DNA of 64,000 nt from Shimia sp040225985 (lineage in GTDB: Bacteria; Pseudomonadota; Alphaproteobacteria; Rhodobacterales; Rhodobacteraceae), in contig NZ_JBBPEU010000002.1 of NCBI RefSeq assembly GCF_040225985.1, positions 434,001 through 498,000 of the forward strand. The letters run 5' to 3'. The notes below the pieces were generated by a model, which searched no databases, was not told the origin of the DNA, and saw nothing but the letters and a program-made list of their open reading frames with translations. The first letter of the stretch is position 1, and every line of letters starts with the position of its first letter. Positions 1 to 8,971 of this stretch are shown in pieces. A program made the position numbers and the translations under genes.

Positions 1-2
1 AC

Positions 3-785
3 GGCATTGCCAATTATGGCCCCGAACCGCAGGTACAATCCGCACAACCCCGCCAGATTGCCCCAGACGAGAAAAAGGTTTCTGGTTTCGTGTTCAAGGT
101 GCAGGCCAACATGGACCCCAAGCACCGCGACCGCGTCGCCTTTGTGCGGCTGGCCTCGGGGCACTTCAAGCGCGGCATGAAACTGACACACGTGCGCACC
201 AAGAAACCCATGGCGATCTCGAACCCCGTGCTGTTTCTTGCCTCGGACCGTGAACTGGCCGAAGAGGCGTGGGCAGGCGACATCATCGGCATTCCCAACC
301 ACGGACAGCTGCGCATCGGGGACACCCTGACCGAAGGCGAGGCCCTGCGCGTGAGCGGCATCCCTTCTTTTGCGCCGGAATTGCTGCAAGGCATCCGGGC
401 TGGTGATCCTTTGAAGGCCAAGCACCTTGAAAAGGCGCTGATGCAGTTTGCCGAGGAAGGCGCTGCGAAGGTTTTCAAACCGATGATCGGATCGGGCTTT
501 ATCGTCGGCGTCGTCGGCGCGCTGCAATTCGAGGTTCTGGCCAGCCGGATCGAAATGGAATACGGCCTGCCCGTACGCTTTGAACAGTCGCAATTCACCT
601 CGGCCCGCTGGGTCAATGGTGAACGTGCGGCCGTCGAGAAATTCGCCGACGCGAACAAGCAGCACATCAGCTATGACCATGACGGCGATGTGGTGTACCT
701 GACCCGTCTGCAATGGGACATTGACCGGGTCGAACGCGACTATCCTGACATCACGCTGACCGCGACCAAGGAAATGATGGTCTAG
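3..785 (+). CDS. prfC: peptide chain release factor 3, C-terminal part (5' end outside window)
   Basis: RF3 is a translational GTPase that recycles RF1 and RF2 from the ribosome after peptide release. The open frame runs in from the left edge, so the start codon, the GTPase G domain and its P-loop are not visible. The visible 260 residues match RF3 domains II and III: the family-typical stretch VFKVQANMDPKHRDR appears near residue 30, and the C-terminal RF3 region ends at a TAG at 783. E. coli RF3 is about 529 residues, so roughly half is present. The next gene begins 46 bp downstream on the same strand. EF-G and LepA share the fold, but the domain II sequence favours RF3. Confidence 0.93.
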   Translation, partial: GIANYGPEPQVQSAQPRQIAPDEKKVSGFVFKVQANMDPKHRDRVAFVRLASGHFKRGMKLTHVRTKKPMAISNPVLFLASDRELAEEAWAGDIIGIPNHGQLRIGDTLTEGEALRVSGIPSFAPELLQGIRAGDPLKAKHLEKALMQFAEEGAAKVFKPMIGSGFIVGVVGALQFEVLASRIEMEYGLPVRFEQSQFTSARWVNGERAAVEKFADANKQHISYDHDGDVVYLTRLQWDIDRVERDYPDITLTATKEMMV

Positions 786-831
786 GCCATCGCGCGATTG
801 CGCGGGGCATGCCCCCGTGCAATCATGCGGC

Positions 832-1593
832 ATGACTGATAAGATCCAGACCTTTCCCGGCGGGCGTGACGCCCTCATGCAACGCTATAATGTCCGGCGG
901 GAACCCTTTGTTTTCGATCACGATTCCCTGCCTCCCGCCGATATCGATCTCGCGCCGCTGACCCAGCGTTTTGTAACCGAGGATGCCACCCGCAAACAAC
1001 CGGGCGAGCCGCGCCGTGCCTCATCGTTTTCCCGCAAACGTCGCGCCATGGCGGAAGAGTTCATCGGCAAATCGGAACTGGCCTTTCTGAACGGGCTGCT
1101 GATTTCCAACCTGCGCAAGACAAGCGCCCCTGACGCCGCCGCCCCCCTGTTCCTCCGGCTTTGGGAGGAACAGCCCGACCACCTGATTTCACAGCTTGAC
1201 CTGCGCTGGCAGGTATCGTCGATCATGACATTTGCCGACCACGGTGGCACCGATGTGCAACGCCAGGTCGGACAGGCCATGCGCATGTTGTTCGGATTGA
1301 TGAAACTTTACGAATTCGAACGCCAGTACAGCGGTTTTGACCCGACTGTGCCCTTCGGTTTTGCCAAGCGCAGCAAGGCCGCCCTGCCGATGGAGATGGA
1401 CAGCTATTCCCTGCTGCATGGCGGGCTCGATGTGAACATCCTCGCGCCGGTCTGGAATCTGGCAATGACCGATCCGGGCATTGCGCCGCTGGCAAACCAC
1501 CTTTTCGAGATGCTGAACCATGACCCCGCCACCCTGTTCCGGCGCCTCAACCGCATGAAAGAGGTCTATGCCCGCCTCAAGGGGAAAGCCTGA
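832..1593 (+). CDS. uncharacterised 253-residue protein, coupled to the glycosyltransferase
   Basis: I do not recognise this family. The product is soluble, with no signal peptide or membrane segment. It has a basic stretch around residues 55-75 (many Arg/Lys), followed by mostly helical, hydrophobic-patterned sequence to the C-terminus. ATG 832 is chosen over the GTG at 817 because the GTG adds only five residues and neither has a clear Shine-Dalgarno. Its stop overlaps the next ATG by one base (TGATG), so it is probably translationally coupled to the glycosyltransferase that follows and may share a task with it. GC-rich third positions and a full-length frame support a real gene. No function is proposed. 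Confidence 0.75.
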   Translation: MTDKIQTFPGGRDALMQRYNVRREPFVFDHDSLPPADIDLAPLTQRFVTEDATRKQPGEPRRASSFSRKRRAMAEEFIGKSELAFLNGLLISNLRKTSAPDAAAPLFLRLWEEQPDHLISQLDLRWQVSSIMTFADHGGTDVQRQVGQAMRMLFGLMKLYEFERQYSGFDPTVPFGFAKRSKAALPMEMDSYSLLHGGLDVNILAPVWNLAMTDPGIAPLANHLFEMLNHDPATLFRRLNRMKEVYARLKGKA

Positions 1594-2549
1594 TGCGTTG
1601 GGGCGTTGTGGCGACCATCAAGGCGCCCGTGGCCGACGTATTGAATTTCGTCGCGCATCACCTTGAGATCGGGGCCGATCACTTGTTCATTTATCTGGAT
1701 GACGACAATCCAGAGGCCCAGGCGGCACTGGACGCACATCCGCAAGTCTCGGTCACACGCACCGACACGCCCTACTGGAAGGCGGGCGGCAAACACCGCC
1801 CCGCCAAACATCAGGCGCGCCAGACCCGCAATGCCACCCATGCCTATACGCAGGCCACCACCACAAACCTCGACTGGCTGATGCATATGGATGTGGACGA
1901 ATTCCTTTGGGCTGAACGTCCTCTCTCTGACCTGCTGGCAGCCCTTCCAGCCAAGGCCGAGGCCGCGCGCGTGCGCCCGATTGAGGCGCTCAGCCCGCCC
2001 GACGGACCGTCGGCAGGCGGCGTGACCCATTTCAAGGGCTTTGTGCCCGCCCACGGGAAACGTCAGGAAATTTCGCAGGCGCTTTTCCCAACCTTCGGCA
2101 ACTATGTCAAAGGCGGGTTCCTCAGCCACGTGCAGGGCAAGGTGTTCGTGCGAACCGGGATGTCAGACATCGAAATACGCATCCACAACGCGTTCAAAAA
2201 TGGGATTGAACTGTCTGAAACAGTTGAATTTTCTGGCGTCGACCTGTGTCACCTGCACGTCAGGGACTGGGACAGTTGGCAGGCACATTACCGGTATCGG
2301 CACAATCGGGGGTCTTACCGGTCCGAGCTGAAACCCGCGATTGCCACAGATCACGGCGGGCTGACCCTGCACCAGCTTTTCGCCATGCTGGAAGCAGAGA
2401 ACGGCAAAAACGGGCTGCGCGCCTTTTTTGACGAGGTCTGCGTCGCGCGGCCCGATCTGTTGCAGGCGCTGGAGGCGCGCGGCCTGTTGCGGTCCTACGC
2501 CTTGGACCTTGAGGAAAAGCGCGCGCGACACTTCCCGGACTATGGCTGA
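1593..2549 (+). CDS. family 2-like glycosyltransferase
   Basis: A cytosolic glycosyltransferase of 318 residues that likely transfers a sugar from a nucleotide donor to a surface polysaccharide or glycolipid; donor and acceptor cannot be read from sequence. The N-terminal half has the GT-A layout of the Glyco_tranf_2_4 group. There is an early strand with VVATIKAP, a YLDDDN segment near residue 50, and the metal-binding region WLMHMDVDEF near residue 100, whose DVDEF plays the DxD role. A basic HRPAKHQARQTRN segment sits between them. The C-terminal half has a conserved HLHVRDW and ends with a basic tail. It overlaps the upstream unknown gene by one base and is followed by a 159-bp gap. Confidence 0.85.
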   Translation: MRWGVVATIKAPVADVLNFVAHHLEIGADHLFIYLDDDNPEAQAALDAHPQVSVTRTDTPYWKAGGKHRPAKHQARQTRNATHAYTQATTTNLDWLMHMDVDEFLWAERPLSDLLAALPAKAEAARVRPIEALSPPDGPSAGGVTHFKGFVPAHGKRQEISQALFPTFGNYVKGGFLSHVQGKVFVRTGMSDIEIRIHNAFKNGIELSETVEFSGVDLCHLHVRDWDSWQAHYRYRHNRGSYRSELKPAIATDHGGLTLHQLFAMLEAENGKNGLRAFFDEVCVARPDLLQALEARGLLRSYALDLEEKRARHFPDYG

Positions 2550-2582
2550 CACCCCCGCAAATCGCGCCTGCCCACCGCTTCA

Positions 2583-2611
2583 TTGACCCGAGGCCCCTAT
2601 TGGGCTAAAAC
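2583..2611 (+). promoter_or_regulatory. candidate sigma-70 promoter upstream of the DEAD-box helicase gene
   Basis: TTGACC (2583-2588) and TAAAAC (2606-2611) are separated by 17 bp. They lie about 100 bp upstream of the helicase ATG, which would leave a 5' leader of roughly 90 nt. The hexamers match consensus at five and four of six positions. This is a pattern match only. Confidence 0.4.
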
Positions 2612-2708
2612 CCGCGCGAGGGTTGATCAGGCGACCAAGCGCCGGGCCAAACGGGCCTGACCCCATAAGCTGCTACGGGCAACAAGTGTCCGTAAACCAC
2701 GGATACAC

Positions 2709-4118
2709 ATGACGAAATTTTCCGATCTCAACCTCAACCCGAAGGTGCTGAAAGCGATCAGCGAAGCCGGGTACGAAACCCCCACCCCCATTCAGGCAGG
2801 GGCGATTCCCTCGGCACTGGAAGGCAAGGACGTGCTGGGCATTGCACAAACGGGCACAGGCAAAACCGCCAGCTTTACCCTGCCGATGCTGTCGCTGCTG
2901 GCCCGCGGACGCGCCCGCGCACGAATGCCGCGCAGCCTCGTGCTGTGCCCCACGCGCGAACTCGCCGCGCAGGTGGCCGAGAACTTTGACACTTATTCCA
3001 AACATCTCAAGCTTACCAAAGCGCTGTTGATTGGCGGCGTCTCATTCAAGGAACAGGATGCGCTGATTGACCGGGGCGTCGACGTTCTGATTGCGACGCC
3101 GGGCCGTCTGCTGGACCATTTCGAGCGCGGCAAGCTGTTGCTGACCGGCGTACAGATCATGGTCGTGGACGAAGCCGACCGGATGCTGGACATGGGTTTT
3201 ATCCCCGACATCGAGCGGATTTTCAGCCTGACACCCTTTACCCGCCAGACGCTGTTCTTCTCGGCCACCATGGCACCCGAGATCGAGCGGATCACCAACA
3301 CCTTCCTATCGGCCCCGGCCCGTGTCGAAGTGGCCCGTCAGGCCACCGCCTCGGAAACGATTGAACAGGGCGTGGTGATGTTCAAGGCCTCGCGCCGTGA
3401 CCGCGAAGGGAGCGAAAAGCGCCGCGTGCTGCGCGCGCTGATTGATGGTGAAGGCGACAAGTGCACCAACGCGATCATCTTCTGCAACCGCAAGACCGAC
3501 GTGGATATCTGTGCCAAGTCGCTCAAGAAATACGGCTATGACGCGGCCCCGATCCACGGTGATCTGGACCAGTCACAGCGCACGCGCACGCTTGATGCCT
3601 TCCGCAACGGCGAATTGCGCATCCTTGTGGCCTCGGATGTGGCGGCGCGTGGTCTGGATGTGCCCAGCGTCAGCCATGTGTTCAATTTTGACGTGCCCGG
3701 CCATGCCGAGGATTACGTCCACCGGATCGGGCGCACCGGCCGCGCCGGACGCGAGGGCAAGGCGTTTACCATCTGCACACCCCGCGATGAAAAGGCGTTC
3801 GCCGCCGTGGAAGCGCTGATCCAGAAAGAGATTCCCCGCGTCGAAAACCCGTCCAAACCGGCCCCGCGCAAATCGTCGAAAAAATCAAGGGACGAGGACA
3901 TGCAGGTCGAAGCCGCGCAGGACGTCCCCGAGCCCAAGTCCGAAAAGCCTCAGCGCCAGGCCGAAAAGCCCCAGCGTCAGAAAGATGACAAGCAGGGCAA
4001 ATCCCAGCGCAACCGGGGTGGCCGTGGCCGCAACGACCGTGACGAAAAGGTTGTGGGCATGGGCGACCACCTGCCCAGCTTTATCGCGCTCAGCTTTGAC
4101 GAACGCCGCGCCGGATAA
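2709..4118 (+). CDS. rhlE: RhlE-type DEAD-box ATP-dependent RNA helicase
   Basis: Unwinds RNA duplexes in ribosome assembly or mRNA turnover, often under cold stress. All core motifs are visible: Q motif (YETPTPIQ, residues about 22-29), Walker A AQTGTGKT (about 48-55), PTREL, TPGRLLD, the DEAD box in VVDEADRMLDMGF, SAT, ARGLDVPSV and HRIGRTGRAGR. After about residue 375 comes a low-complexity basic tail rich in Lys, Gln and Arg with a KPQRQ repeat and an RGGRGR box, typical of RhlE and thought to help RNA binding. At 469 residues it has normal family length. The ATG at 2709 starts directly at the conserved N-terminus. The gene ends just before a strong terminator shared with the convergent rnj gene. 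Confidence 0.95.
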   Translation: MTKFSDLNLNPKVLKAISEAGYETPTPIQAGAIPSALEGKDVLGIAQTGTGKTASFTLPMLSLLARGRARARMPRSLVLCPTRELAAQVAENFDTYSKHLKLTKALLIGGVSFKEQDALIDRGVDVLIATPGRLLDHFERGKLLLTGVQIMVVDEADRMLDMGFIPDIERIFSLTPFTRQTLFFSATMAPEIERITNTFLSAPARVEVARQATASETIEQGVVMFKASRRDREGSEKRRVLRALIDGEGDKCTNAIIFCNRKTDVDICAKSLKKYGYDAAPIHGDLDQSQRTRTLDAFRNGELRILVASDVAARGLDVPSVSHVFNFDVPGHAEDYVHRIGRTGRAGREGKAFTICTPRDEKAFAAVEALIQKEIPRVENPSKPAPRKSSKKSRDEDMQVEAAQDVPEPKSEKPQRQAEKPQRQKDDKQGKSQRNRGGRGRNDRDEKVVGMGDHLPSFIALSFDERRAG

Positions 4119-4142
4119 TCCGGCAGAGGACCGCAAATGACA

Positions 4143-4175
4143 AAACAGCCGCGCCTTGATCGGGCGCGGCTGTTT
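4143..4175. terminator. bidirectional intrinsic terminator between rhlE and rnj
   Basis: A perfect 13-bp inverted repeat (4143-4155 against 4163-4175) encloses a 7-nt loop. AAA on the left and TTT on the right give short U-tracts in either direction. It sits between the convergent ends of rhlE (4118) and rnj (4200). Confidence 0.85.
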
Positions 4176-4199
4176 GCATTTCAGACGTCAGGTTGACGA

Positions 4200-5867
4200 T
4201 CAACTCATCCGGGACACAATCACCGTCACCTCGGGTTTCTTGCCGATCTCGTCATTGCAGGTATTGCGGGCAATCCGGCGCAATTCCTCTTCCAGTTTGT
4301 CGTCGTTGGACAGTGTTTTTTCCGACGCGCGGCCCAGGAACTGGGTCAGGTCTTCTTCCAGCACATCCAGAAGCGGCGCGAAGCTTCGGCCCTGCTCCGG
4401 TAGCCCCTTGATCTCGCACCACGCCTCGCCCAACGGTTCGTCGTCTTCGTCCAGGATCACGGTCACCACCAGATGCCCGTTCAGCGCCATGCGGATACGG
4501 TCACGCACGATGCCGTCCAGCGCCCCGATCTTGACTGCGCCGTCCAGATAGGTCCGGCCCGTTTCCACAAACCCGCAGACCACAGGGTCATCCCCGCTCA
4601 GGTCGACCATCGTGCCGTTCACGGCGACAATAGACGCCCGCCCCCGCTCTTGCGAGAGCTTGGCATGGGCGCGCAGGTGTCGGTGTTCGCCGTGGTTGGG
4701 GATCACCATCTGCGGCTTGACGATGTCCTGCAGGGTTTCAAGATCTGGACGGTTGGCATGGCCCGACACGTGATAAAGTCCGCCCGCATCATCGACGATA
4801 TCCACGCCCATCTCGGAAAACTGGTTCATGATGCGGATCACGCCACGTTCGTTGCCCGGAATGGTTTTCGACGAAAACAGGAAGGTGTCGCCCTCTTTCA
4901 TCGTGATCCCGTTGTATTTCCCGCGGGCCAACTGGGCCGTGGCCGCGCGCCGTTCGCCTTGCGATCCGGTGACGATCAGCATCAAATTTTCGCGCGGAAT
5001 GGCGCGGGCGTCTTCGGGACTGACCACCTTGGGAAAGCTGTTCAGAACACCGGTCTGGATCGCGGCCTCGATCATGCGGCGCATGGCGCGCCCCATCAGG
5101 CAGATCGACCGCCCTGCCCGTTCGCCCGCCTCGGCCAGCGTTTTCACGCGGGCCACGTTCGAGGCAAAGGTCGTGGCCGCAACCATGTACGGCGCATCAA
5201 CGATCAGCTTTTCGATCTCTGGCCCAACGCTCGACTCGGATCGGCCGGGGGTCATCGAGAATACGTTGGTCGAGTCACAGATCAATGCCTTGACGCCGTC
5301 CTTGCTGACCTCGGCCCAGAGATCAGGGTCGAACGGTTCGCCGACCACCGGGTTTTCATCCAGCTTGAAGTCGCCCGAATGGATCACCCGCCCCTCGGGC
5401 GTATCAATCACCAAAGCGGCGCTTTCGGGGATTGAGTGGCTGACAGGAAGGAACCCCACATTAAATGGCCCGGCCTTGGTCGTCTCGGGCCAGGCCGACA
5501 CCGTGTGTACATCCTGTTCGGACAGGCCACGATCCGTCATCTTGTGGCGCGCCAGCGCGGCAGTGAAAGCCCGCGCATAGACCGGCACCCCAAGTTTTTC
5601 CCAGAAATGCCCAACAGCGCCGACATGGTCTTCGTGGCCATGCGTGATGAACACAGCCTCAAGCCGATCCTTGTTTTCGATCAGCCAGGTGAGATCGGGA
5701 AAGATCAGGTCGACCCCCGGGCTGGTGTCCATATCCGAGAAGGTCACCCCCAGATCGACGAGGATCAGGCGTTCCTCGTTCTCGGGACCATACCCATAGA
5801 CATAGGCATTCATGCCGATTTCACCGGCGCCGCCAAGCGGCAGATAGATCAGACGGTCACTGCTCAA
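4200..5867 (-). CDS. rnj: ribonuclease J
   Basis: A metallo-beta-lactamase/beta-CASP ribonuclease with endonuclease and 5'-3' exonuclease activity, involved in rRNA and mRNA maturation. In alphaproteobacteria it is common beside RNase E. The zinc motif HGHEDH is at residues 76-81, after the N-terminal strand PLGGAGEIGMN. Further lactamase and beta-CASP motifs follow (HSGDFKLD, CDSTN, TGSQGE, SGHA) and a C-terminal domain completes 555 residues, the normal length. Its ATG overlaps the coaX stop by 4 bp, so it is translationally coupled to coaX. It is the last gene of the birA-coaX-rnj run and ends at the bidirectional terminator. Confidence 0.95.
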   Translation of the reverse strand: MSSDRLIYLPLGGAGEIGMNAYVYGYGPENEERLILVDLGVTFSDMDTSPGVDLIFPDLTWLIENKDRLEAVFITHGHEDHVGAVGHFWEKLGVPVYARAFTAALARHKMTDRGLSEQDVHTVSAWPETTKAGPFNVGFLPVSHSIPESAALVIDTPEGRVIHSGDFKLDENPVVGEPFDPDLWAEVSKDGVKALICDSTNVFSMTPGRSESSVGPEIEKLIVDAPYMVAATTFASNVARVKTLAEAGERAGRSICLMGRAMRRMIEAAIQTGVLNSFPKVVSPEDARAIPRENLMLIVTGSQGERRAATAQLARGKYNGITMKEGDTFLFSSKTIPGNERGVIRIMNQFSEMGVDIVDDAGGLYHVSGHANRPDLETLQDIVKPQMVIPNHGEHRHLRAHAKLSQERGRASIVAVNGTMVDLSGDDPVVCGFVETGRTYLDGAVKIGALDGIVRDRIRMALNGHLVVTVILDEDDEPLGEAWCEIKGLPEQGRSFAPLLDVLEEDLTQFLGRASEKTLSNDDKLEEELRRIARNTCNDEIGKKPEVTVIVSRMS

Positions 5868-6640
5868 TTGCCGTGTTCCTTGTTGTAATTGTGGATCACG
5901 GTCAGGCCGTGCATGGTCAGGTCTTCTTCAAAGTTGTCAAATAGATCGACAGACTGCTGGAACAACGGCGCCAGCCCGCCGGTTGCGATAATTTTCATGG
6001 GGCGGTCCCGCTCGGCCTTGATCCGGTCACAGACCTCGCGCACCATCCCGACATAGCCCCAGAACACGCCGGACTGGATACAGGCCACGGTATTGGTGCC
6101 AATCACTTTCTGCGGCTTGGCGATGTCGACATGCGGCAGCGCGGCGGCGGCATTATGCAGCGCCTCAAGGCTGAGGTTCACGCCCGGCGCGATCACGCCC
6201 CCGATATAGGCCCCGTCCTTGGCAACCACGTCAAATGTGGTGGCCGTGCCGAAATCCACGACGATCAGGTCACCGCCGTGCCGGTCAAACGCCCCTGCCG
6301 TATTCACGAGCCGATCCGGCCCCACGATAGTGCCCTCGTCCACCCGCGACTCGGCGGGCAACAGGCACTCGGGCTTGCCGACAACAATCGGGCGGCAGTT
6401 GAAGAACCGGTCAGAGAAAACACGCAGGTTGAACACGACACGCGGCACGGTCGACGAGATGATGACATCGGTGATGTCGAGGTCGATTTCATAGTGTTTG
6501 ATCAGCGTCGAAAACCACGTGAAATAGGCATCCGCCGTGCGGGCATGGTGGGTCGAGGTACGCAGGGTGCACAGGAACTTCTCGCCGTCCCAGATCGAGA
6601 AAACCGTATTCGTATTGCCGCAATCAATGGCCAGAAGCAT
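5864..6640 (-). CDS. coaX: type III pantothenate kinase
   Basis: Phosphorylates pantothenate, the first committed step to coenzyme A; the type III enzymes are not feedback-inhibited by CoA. The product is 258 residues of the ASKHA fold. The phosphate-1 motif is in LLAIDCGNTNTVFSIWDG at the N-terminus, the pantothenate/phosphate-2 region is DFGTATTFD, followed by GGVIAPGVNLS and the adenosine-binding ATGGLAP near the C-terminus. It lies 18 bp after birA and overlaps rnj by 4 bp. The arrangement nuoN-birA-coaX-rnj is familiar from Rhodobacterales genomes. Confidence 0.95.
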   Translation of the reverse strand: MLLAIDCGNTNTVFSIWDGEKFLCTLRTSTHHARTADAYFTWFSTLIKHYEIDLDITDVIISSTVPRVVFNLRVFSDRFFNCRPIVVGKPECLLPAESRVDEGTIVGPDRLVNTAGAFDRHGGDLIVVDFGTATTFDVVAKDGAYIGGVIAPGVNLSLEALHNAAAALPHVDIAKPQKVIGTNTVACIQSGVFWGYVGMVREVCDRIKAERDRPMKIIATGGLAPLFQQSVDLFDNFEEDLTMHGLTVIHNYNKEHGN

Positions 6641-6658
6641 GGCGTCGCCCTTGAACTG

Positions 6659-7408
6659 TCAAAAGAAAATGTCCGCCGCCGGGATGGCAACAGGCCCCTC
6701 GGGGGTGTTCAACACCAGATTGCCCGCGCTGTCCACCGTTTCGAAGATGCCCGTGGTTTCCTCGCGGGCGGTGCGGGCGGTGATGATCTCGCCCAGACGG
6801 GCGGCCCGCGACAGCCACGCGATGCGGATGGGGTCGAACCCGTAGGTCACAAACTGGTGCTCCCACCGGGCATAGGCGGCGGCAAGGAGGTCCAGAAAAT
6901 CCTCGGGCGCGATTTCGATCCCTGTTTCGGCCCAAAGCGATACCGGCACGACCGCGCGCGCCTCGAGTTGGGCTGCGTCCGGCGCGTGTTTCAGGTTCAC
7001 CCCGATGCCGATGGCAATGTGGCTGGGCATGCCCCCCGCAAATCCAGCGCTTTCCAGAAGGATACCTGCCACCTTGGCCCCGTTCAGCAACACGTCATTC
7101 GGCCATTTCAGCGAAAACAGATCCGGTTTGCCCGTGGCAGCCACAAAGGCATCGTAAAGCGCCAGCGAGGCCACGAAAGACCGCAGCGCAATCCGGTCCG
7201 GCGTTTCCTGCGGCCGCAGTACCAGCGTGCCGGCAAAGTTCCCTTCGGGGTCGGCCCAAGGGCGCCCGCGCCGTCCTCGCCCCGCCGTCTGTCGCAGGCC
7301 GAGGATCCACTCCGGGCCTGTCAGGGTCGCGGCAATGCGCCCGGCCTCGGCATTGGTGCTGTCCACCTCGGCAAGCACCCGCTTGCCATATCCTTGCGGC
7401 CAGGTCAT
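6659..7408 (-). CDS. birA: biotin--[acetyl-CoA-carboxylase] ligase, catalytic form without DNA-binding domain
   Basis: Activates biotin to biotinyl-AMP and attaches it to the lysine of biotin carboxyl carrier domains. Likely targets are acetyl-CoA carboxylase and, in this window, the methylcrotonyl-CoA carboxylase alpha subunit at 27143-29095. The biotin-binding loop GRGRRGR is at residues 43-49, and the KWPNDV motif follows near residue 90. At 249 residues there is no N-terminal helix-turn-helix, so it should be an enzyme only and not a biotin-operon repressor. ATG 7408 is chosen over the TTG at 7438 because it has a purine-rich AAGGG about 10 nt upstream. It begins about 50 bp beyond the nuo terminator. 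Confidence 0.92.
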   Translation of the reverse strand: MTWPQGYGKRVLAEVDSTNAEAGRIAATLTGPEWILGLRQTAGRGRRGRPWADPEGNFAGTLVLRPQETPDRIALRSFVASLALYDAFVAATGKPDLFSLKWPNDVLLNGAKVAGILLESAGFAGGMPSHIAIGIGVNLKHAPDAAQLEARAVVPVSLWAETGIEIAPEDFLDLLAAAYARWEHQFVTYGFDPIRIAWLSRAARLGEIITARTAREETTGIFETVDSAGNLVLNTPEGPVAIPAADIFF

Positions 7409-7460
7409 CTGAGACAGCCCTTTTCTTCTTTGTGTCAAATACTCTTACCGAAGGCACATA

Positions 7461-7493
7461 CAAAAAAAGAAACGCGCCCGAAAGGGCGCGTTC
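7461..7493 (-). terminator. intrinsic terminator of the nuo operon
   Basis: A 9-bp perfect stem (7471-7479 against 7484-7492) closes a GAAA loop. Read on the minus strand it is followed by an interrupted run of Ts (7462-7470). It lies 20-50 bp past the nuoN stop and before birA, so birA-coaX-rnj would need read-through or a separate promoter. Confidence 0.8.
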
Positions 7494-7513
7494 CAACTTG
7501 GTCCCGGTCGGGT

Positions 7514-8956
7514 TTACTGAACCAGTGTCGCGGCGGCTGCCTGGGCCACGCCTTCGATCCCGAACAGGTTCACAACCCCGACCAGCATCGCGATGGCGGG
7601 CACCATCAGGGCCACCCACAAAACGGGCGAGCGGTTCTTGTCCAGCGCATCGGATTCGTCGCCAAAGTACATGTAGTAGACGATCCGCAGGTAATAGAAG
7701 GCACCGATCACCGAGGCGACCACGCCCAGAACCGCCAGCCAGACAAGCCCGGCCTCATAAGCGGCGCGCAGCACGTACAGCTTGCCGAAAAATCCAACGA
7801 GCGGCGGTACACCGGCCAGCGAGAACATCAGCAGCAGAACCGCAAGCGCCTTGCCCGGCTCACGCGCGGAATACATGTTCAGCGCACGGATATCCACGAC
7901 GGGCTGGCCGTCACGTTCCAGGCTCATGATGAAGGCGAAGGTGCCGATATTCATAGTCACGTAGATCGCCATGTAGATCAGCAGGGCCTGCACGCCAAAG
8001 GCGGTGCCGGCGGCCAGACCCATCATCGCATAGCCCATATGGGCGATCGACGAATAGGCCATCAGGCGTTTGATGTTGGTCTGCCCGATGGCGGCCACGG
8101 CACCAAGGAACATGGACAGCACGCTGAGCAGCGCGATGATCTGCTGCCAGTCCGCGACCACCCCGCCAAAGGCGTCGTGCAGAACGCGGGCGAACAGGCC
8201 CATGGCAGCCATCTTCGGCGCGGTCGCAAAGAAAGCCGTGATCGGGGTTGGTGCGCCTTCGTAAACGTCGGGCGTCCACATGTGGAAGGGGACTGCGGAA
8301 ATCTTGAACGCCAGACCCGAGGCCACGAAGGTCAGGCCGAACAACAGACCAAGCGGCGTATGACCGTCGCCCACGGCCTCGACAATGCCCGAGAAGGTTG
8401 TCGTGCCCGCAAACCCGTAGACCAGCGACGAGCCGAACAACAGAAGGCCCGAGCTGAGCGCGCCCAGCACAAAGTACTTCAGGCCCGCTTCCGAAGATTT
8501 GAGGCTGTCGCGGCGCATCGAGGCCACCACATAGAGCGAGAGCGATTGCAATTCGAGGCCCATGTAAAGGGTCATGAGGTCGCCCGAAGACACCATGACC
8601 ATCATGCCGATCACCGACAGAACGATCAGGATCGGGTACTCAAAGCGCAACATGCCCTTGCGCGACATGTAGTCCTGCCCCATCGCCAGTACCGCCCCTG
8701 CTGCAAGCAGGATGGCTACCTTGGCAAAGCGGGCAAACCCATCATCGATGAACAACCCGTTAAAGGCCACGGCCTCGGCACCACCACGGGCCAGACCGAT
8801 CCACGCGGCCACAATCACCAGCACCCCGGCTGTCACCCATGTGAGCAGCGGCGCGAGCCGGTCCTTGCCCGTGTATACCGCGCCCAGAAGCGCCAGCATC
8901 GCATAGAGCGCCAGAAGGATTTCCGGCAGGATAATGTTCAGATCAGCCTGGATCAT
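7514..8956 (-). CDS. nuoN: NADH-quinone oxidoreductase subunit N
   Basis: An antiporter-like membrane subunit of complex I that takes part in proton pumping. The 480 residues are almost entirely hydrophobic, with about 14 predicted helices. The Mrp-antiporter core is visible, with a conserved lysine in the AFKISAVPFHMWTPDVYEGAPTPI region and ANIKRLMAYSSIAHMGY-type sequence (TNIKRLMAYSSIAHMGY). Length is normal for an alphaproteobacterial NuoN. It is the last nuo gene, 15 bp after nuoM, and is followed by the terminator at 7461-7493. Confidence 0.96.
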   Translation of the reverse strand: MIQADLNIILPEILLALYAMLALLGAVYTGKDRLAPLLTWVTAGVLVIVAAWIGLARGGAEAVAFNGLFIDDGFARFAKVAILLAAGAVLAMGQDYMSRKGMLRFEYPILIVLSVIGMMVMVSSGDLMTLYMGLELQSLSLYVVASMRRDSLKSSEAGLKYFVLGALSSGLLLFGSSLVYGFAGTTTFSGIVEAVGDGHTPLGLLFGLTFVASGLAFKISAVPFHMWTPDVYEGAPTPITAFFATAPKMAAMGLFARVLHDAFGGVVADWQQIIALLSVLSMFLGAVAAIGQTNIKRLMAYSSIAHMGYAMMGLAAGTAFGVQALLIYMAIYVTMNIGTFAFIMSLERDGQPVVDIRALNMYSAREPGKALAVLLLMFSLAGVPPLVGFFGKLYVLRAAYEAGLVWLAVLGVVASVIGAFYYLRIVYYMYFGDESDALDKNRSPVLWVALMVPAIAMLVGVVNLFGIEGVAQAAAATLVQ

Positions 8957-8971
8957 TTTCTCAAGCTCTCC

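Noticed and set aside
2622..2635. TTGATCAGGC before the helicase gene as an FNR box
   Set aside because: Only the left half-site matches; the right half (ATCAA) is absent.
7409..7438. TTG start giving BirA ten extra residues
   Set aside because: The internal ATG at 7408 has a purine-rich ribosome site and matches the start of the ligase domain; the extra residues are basic and unlike homologues.
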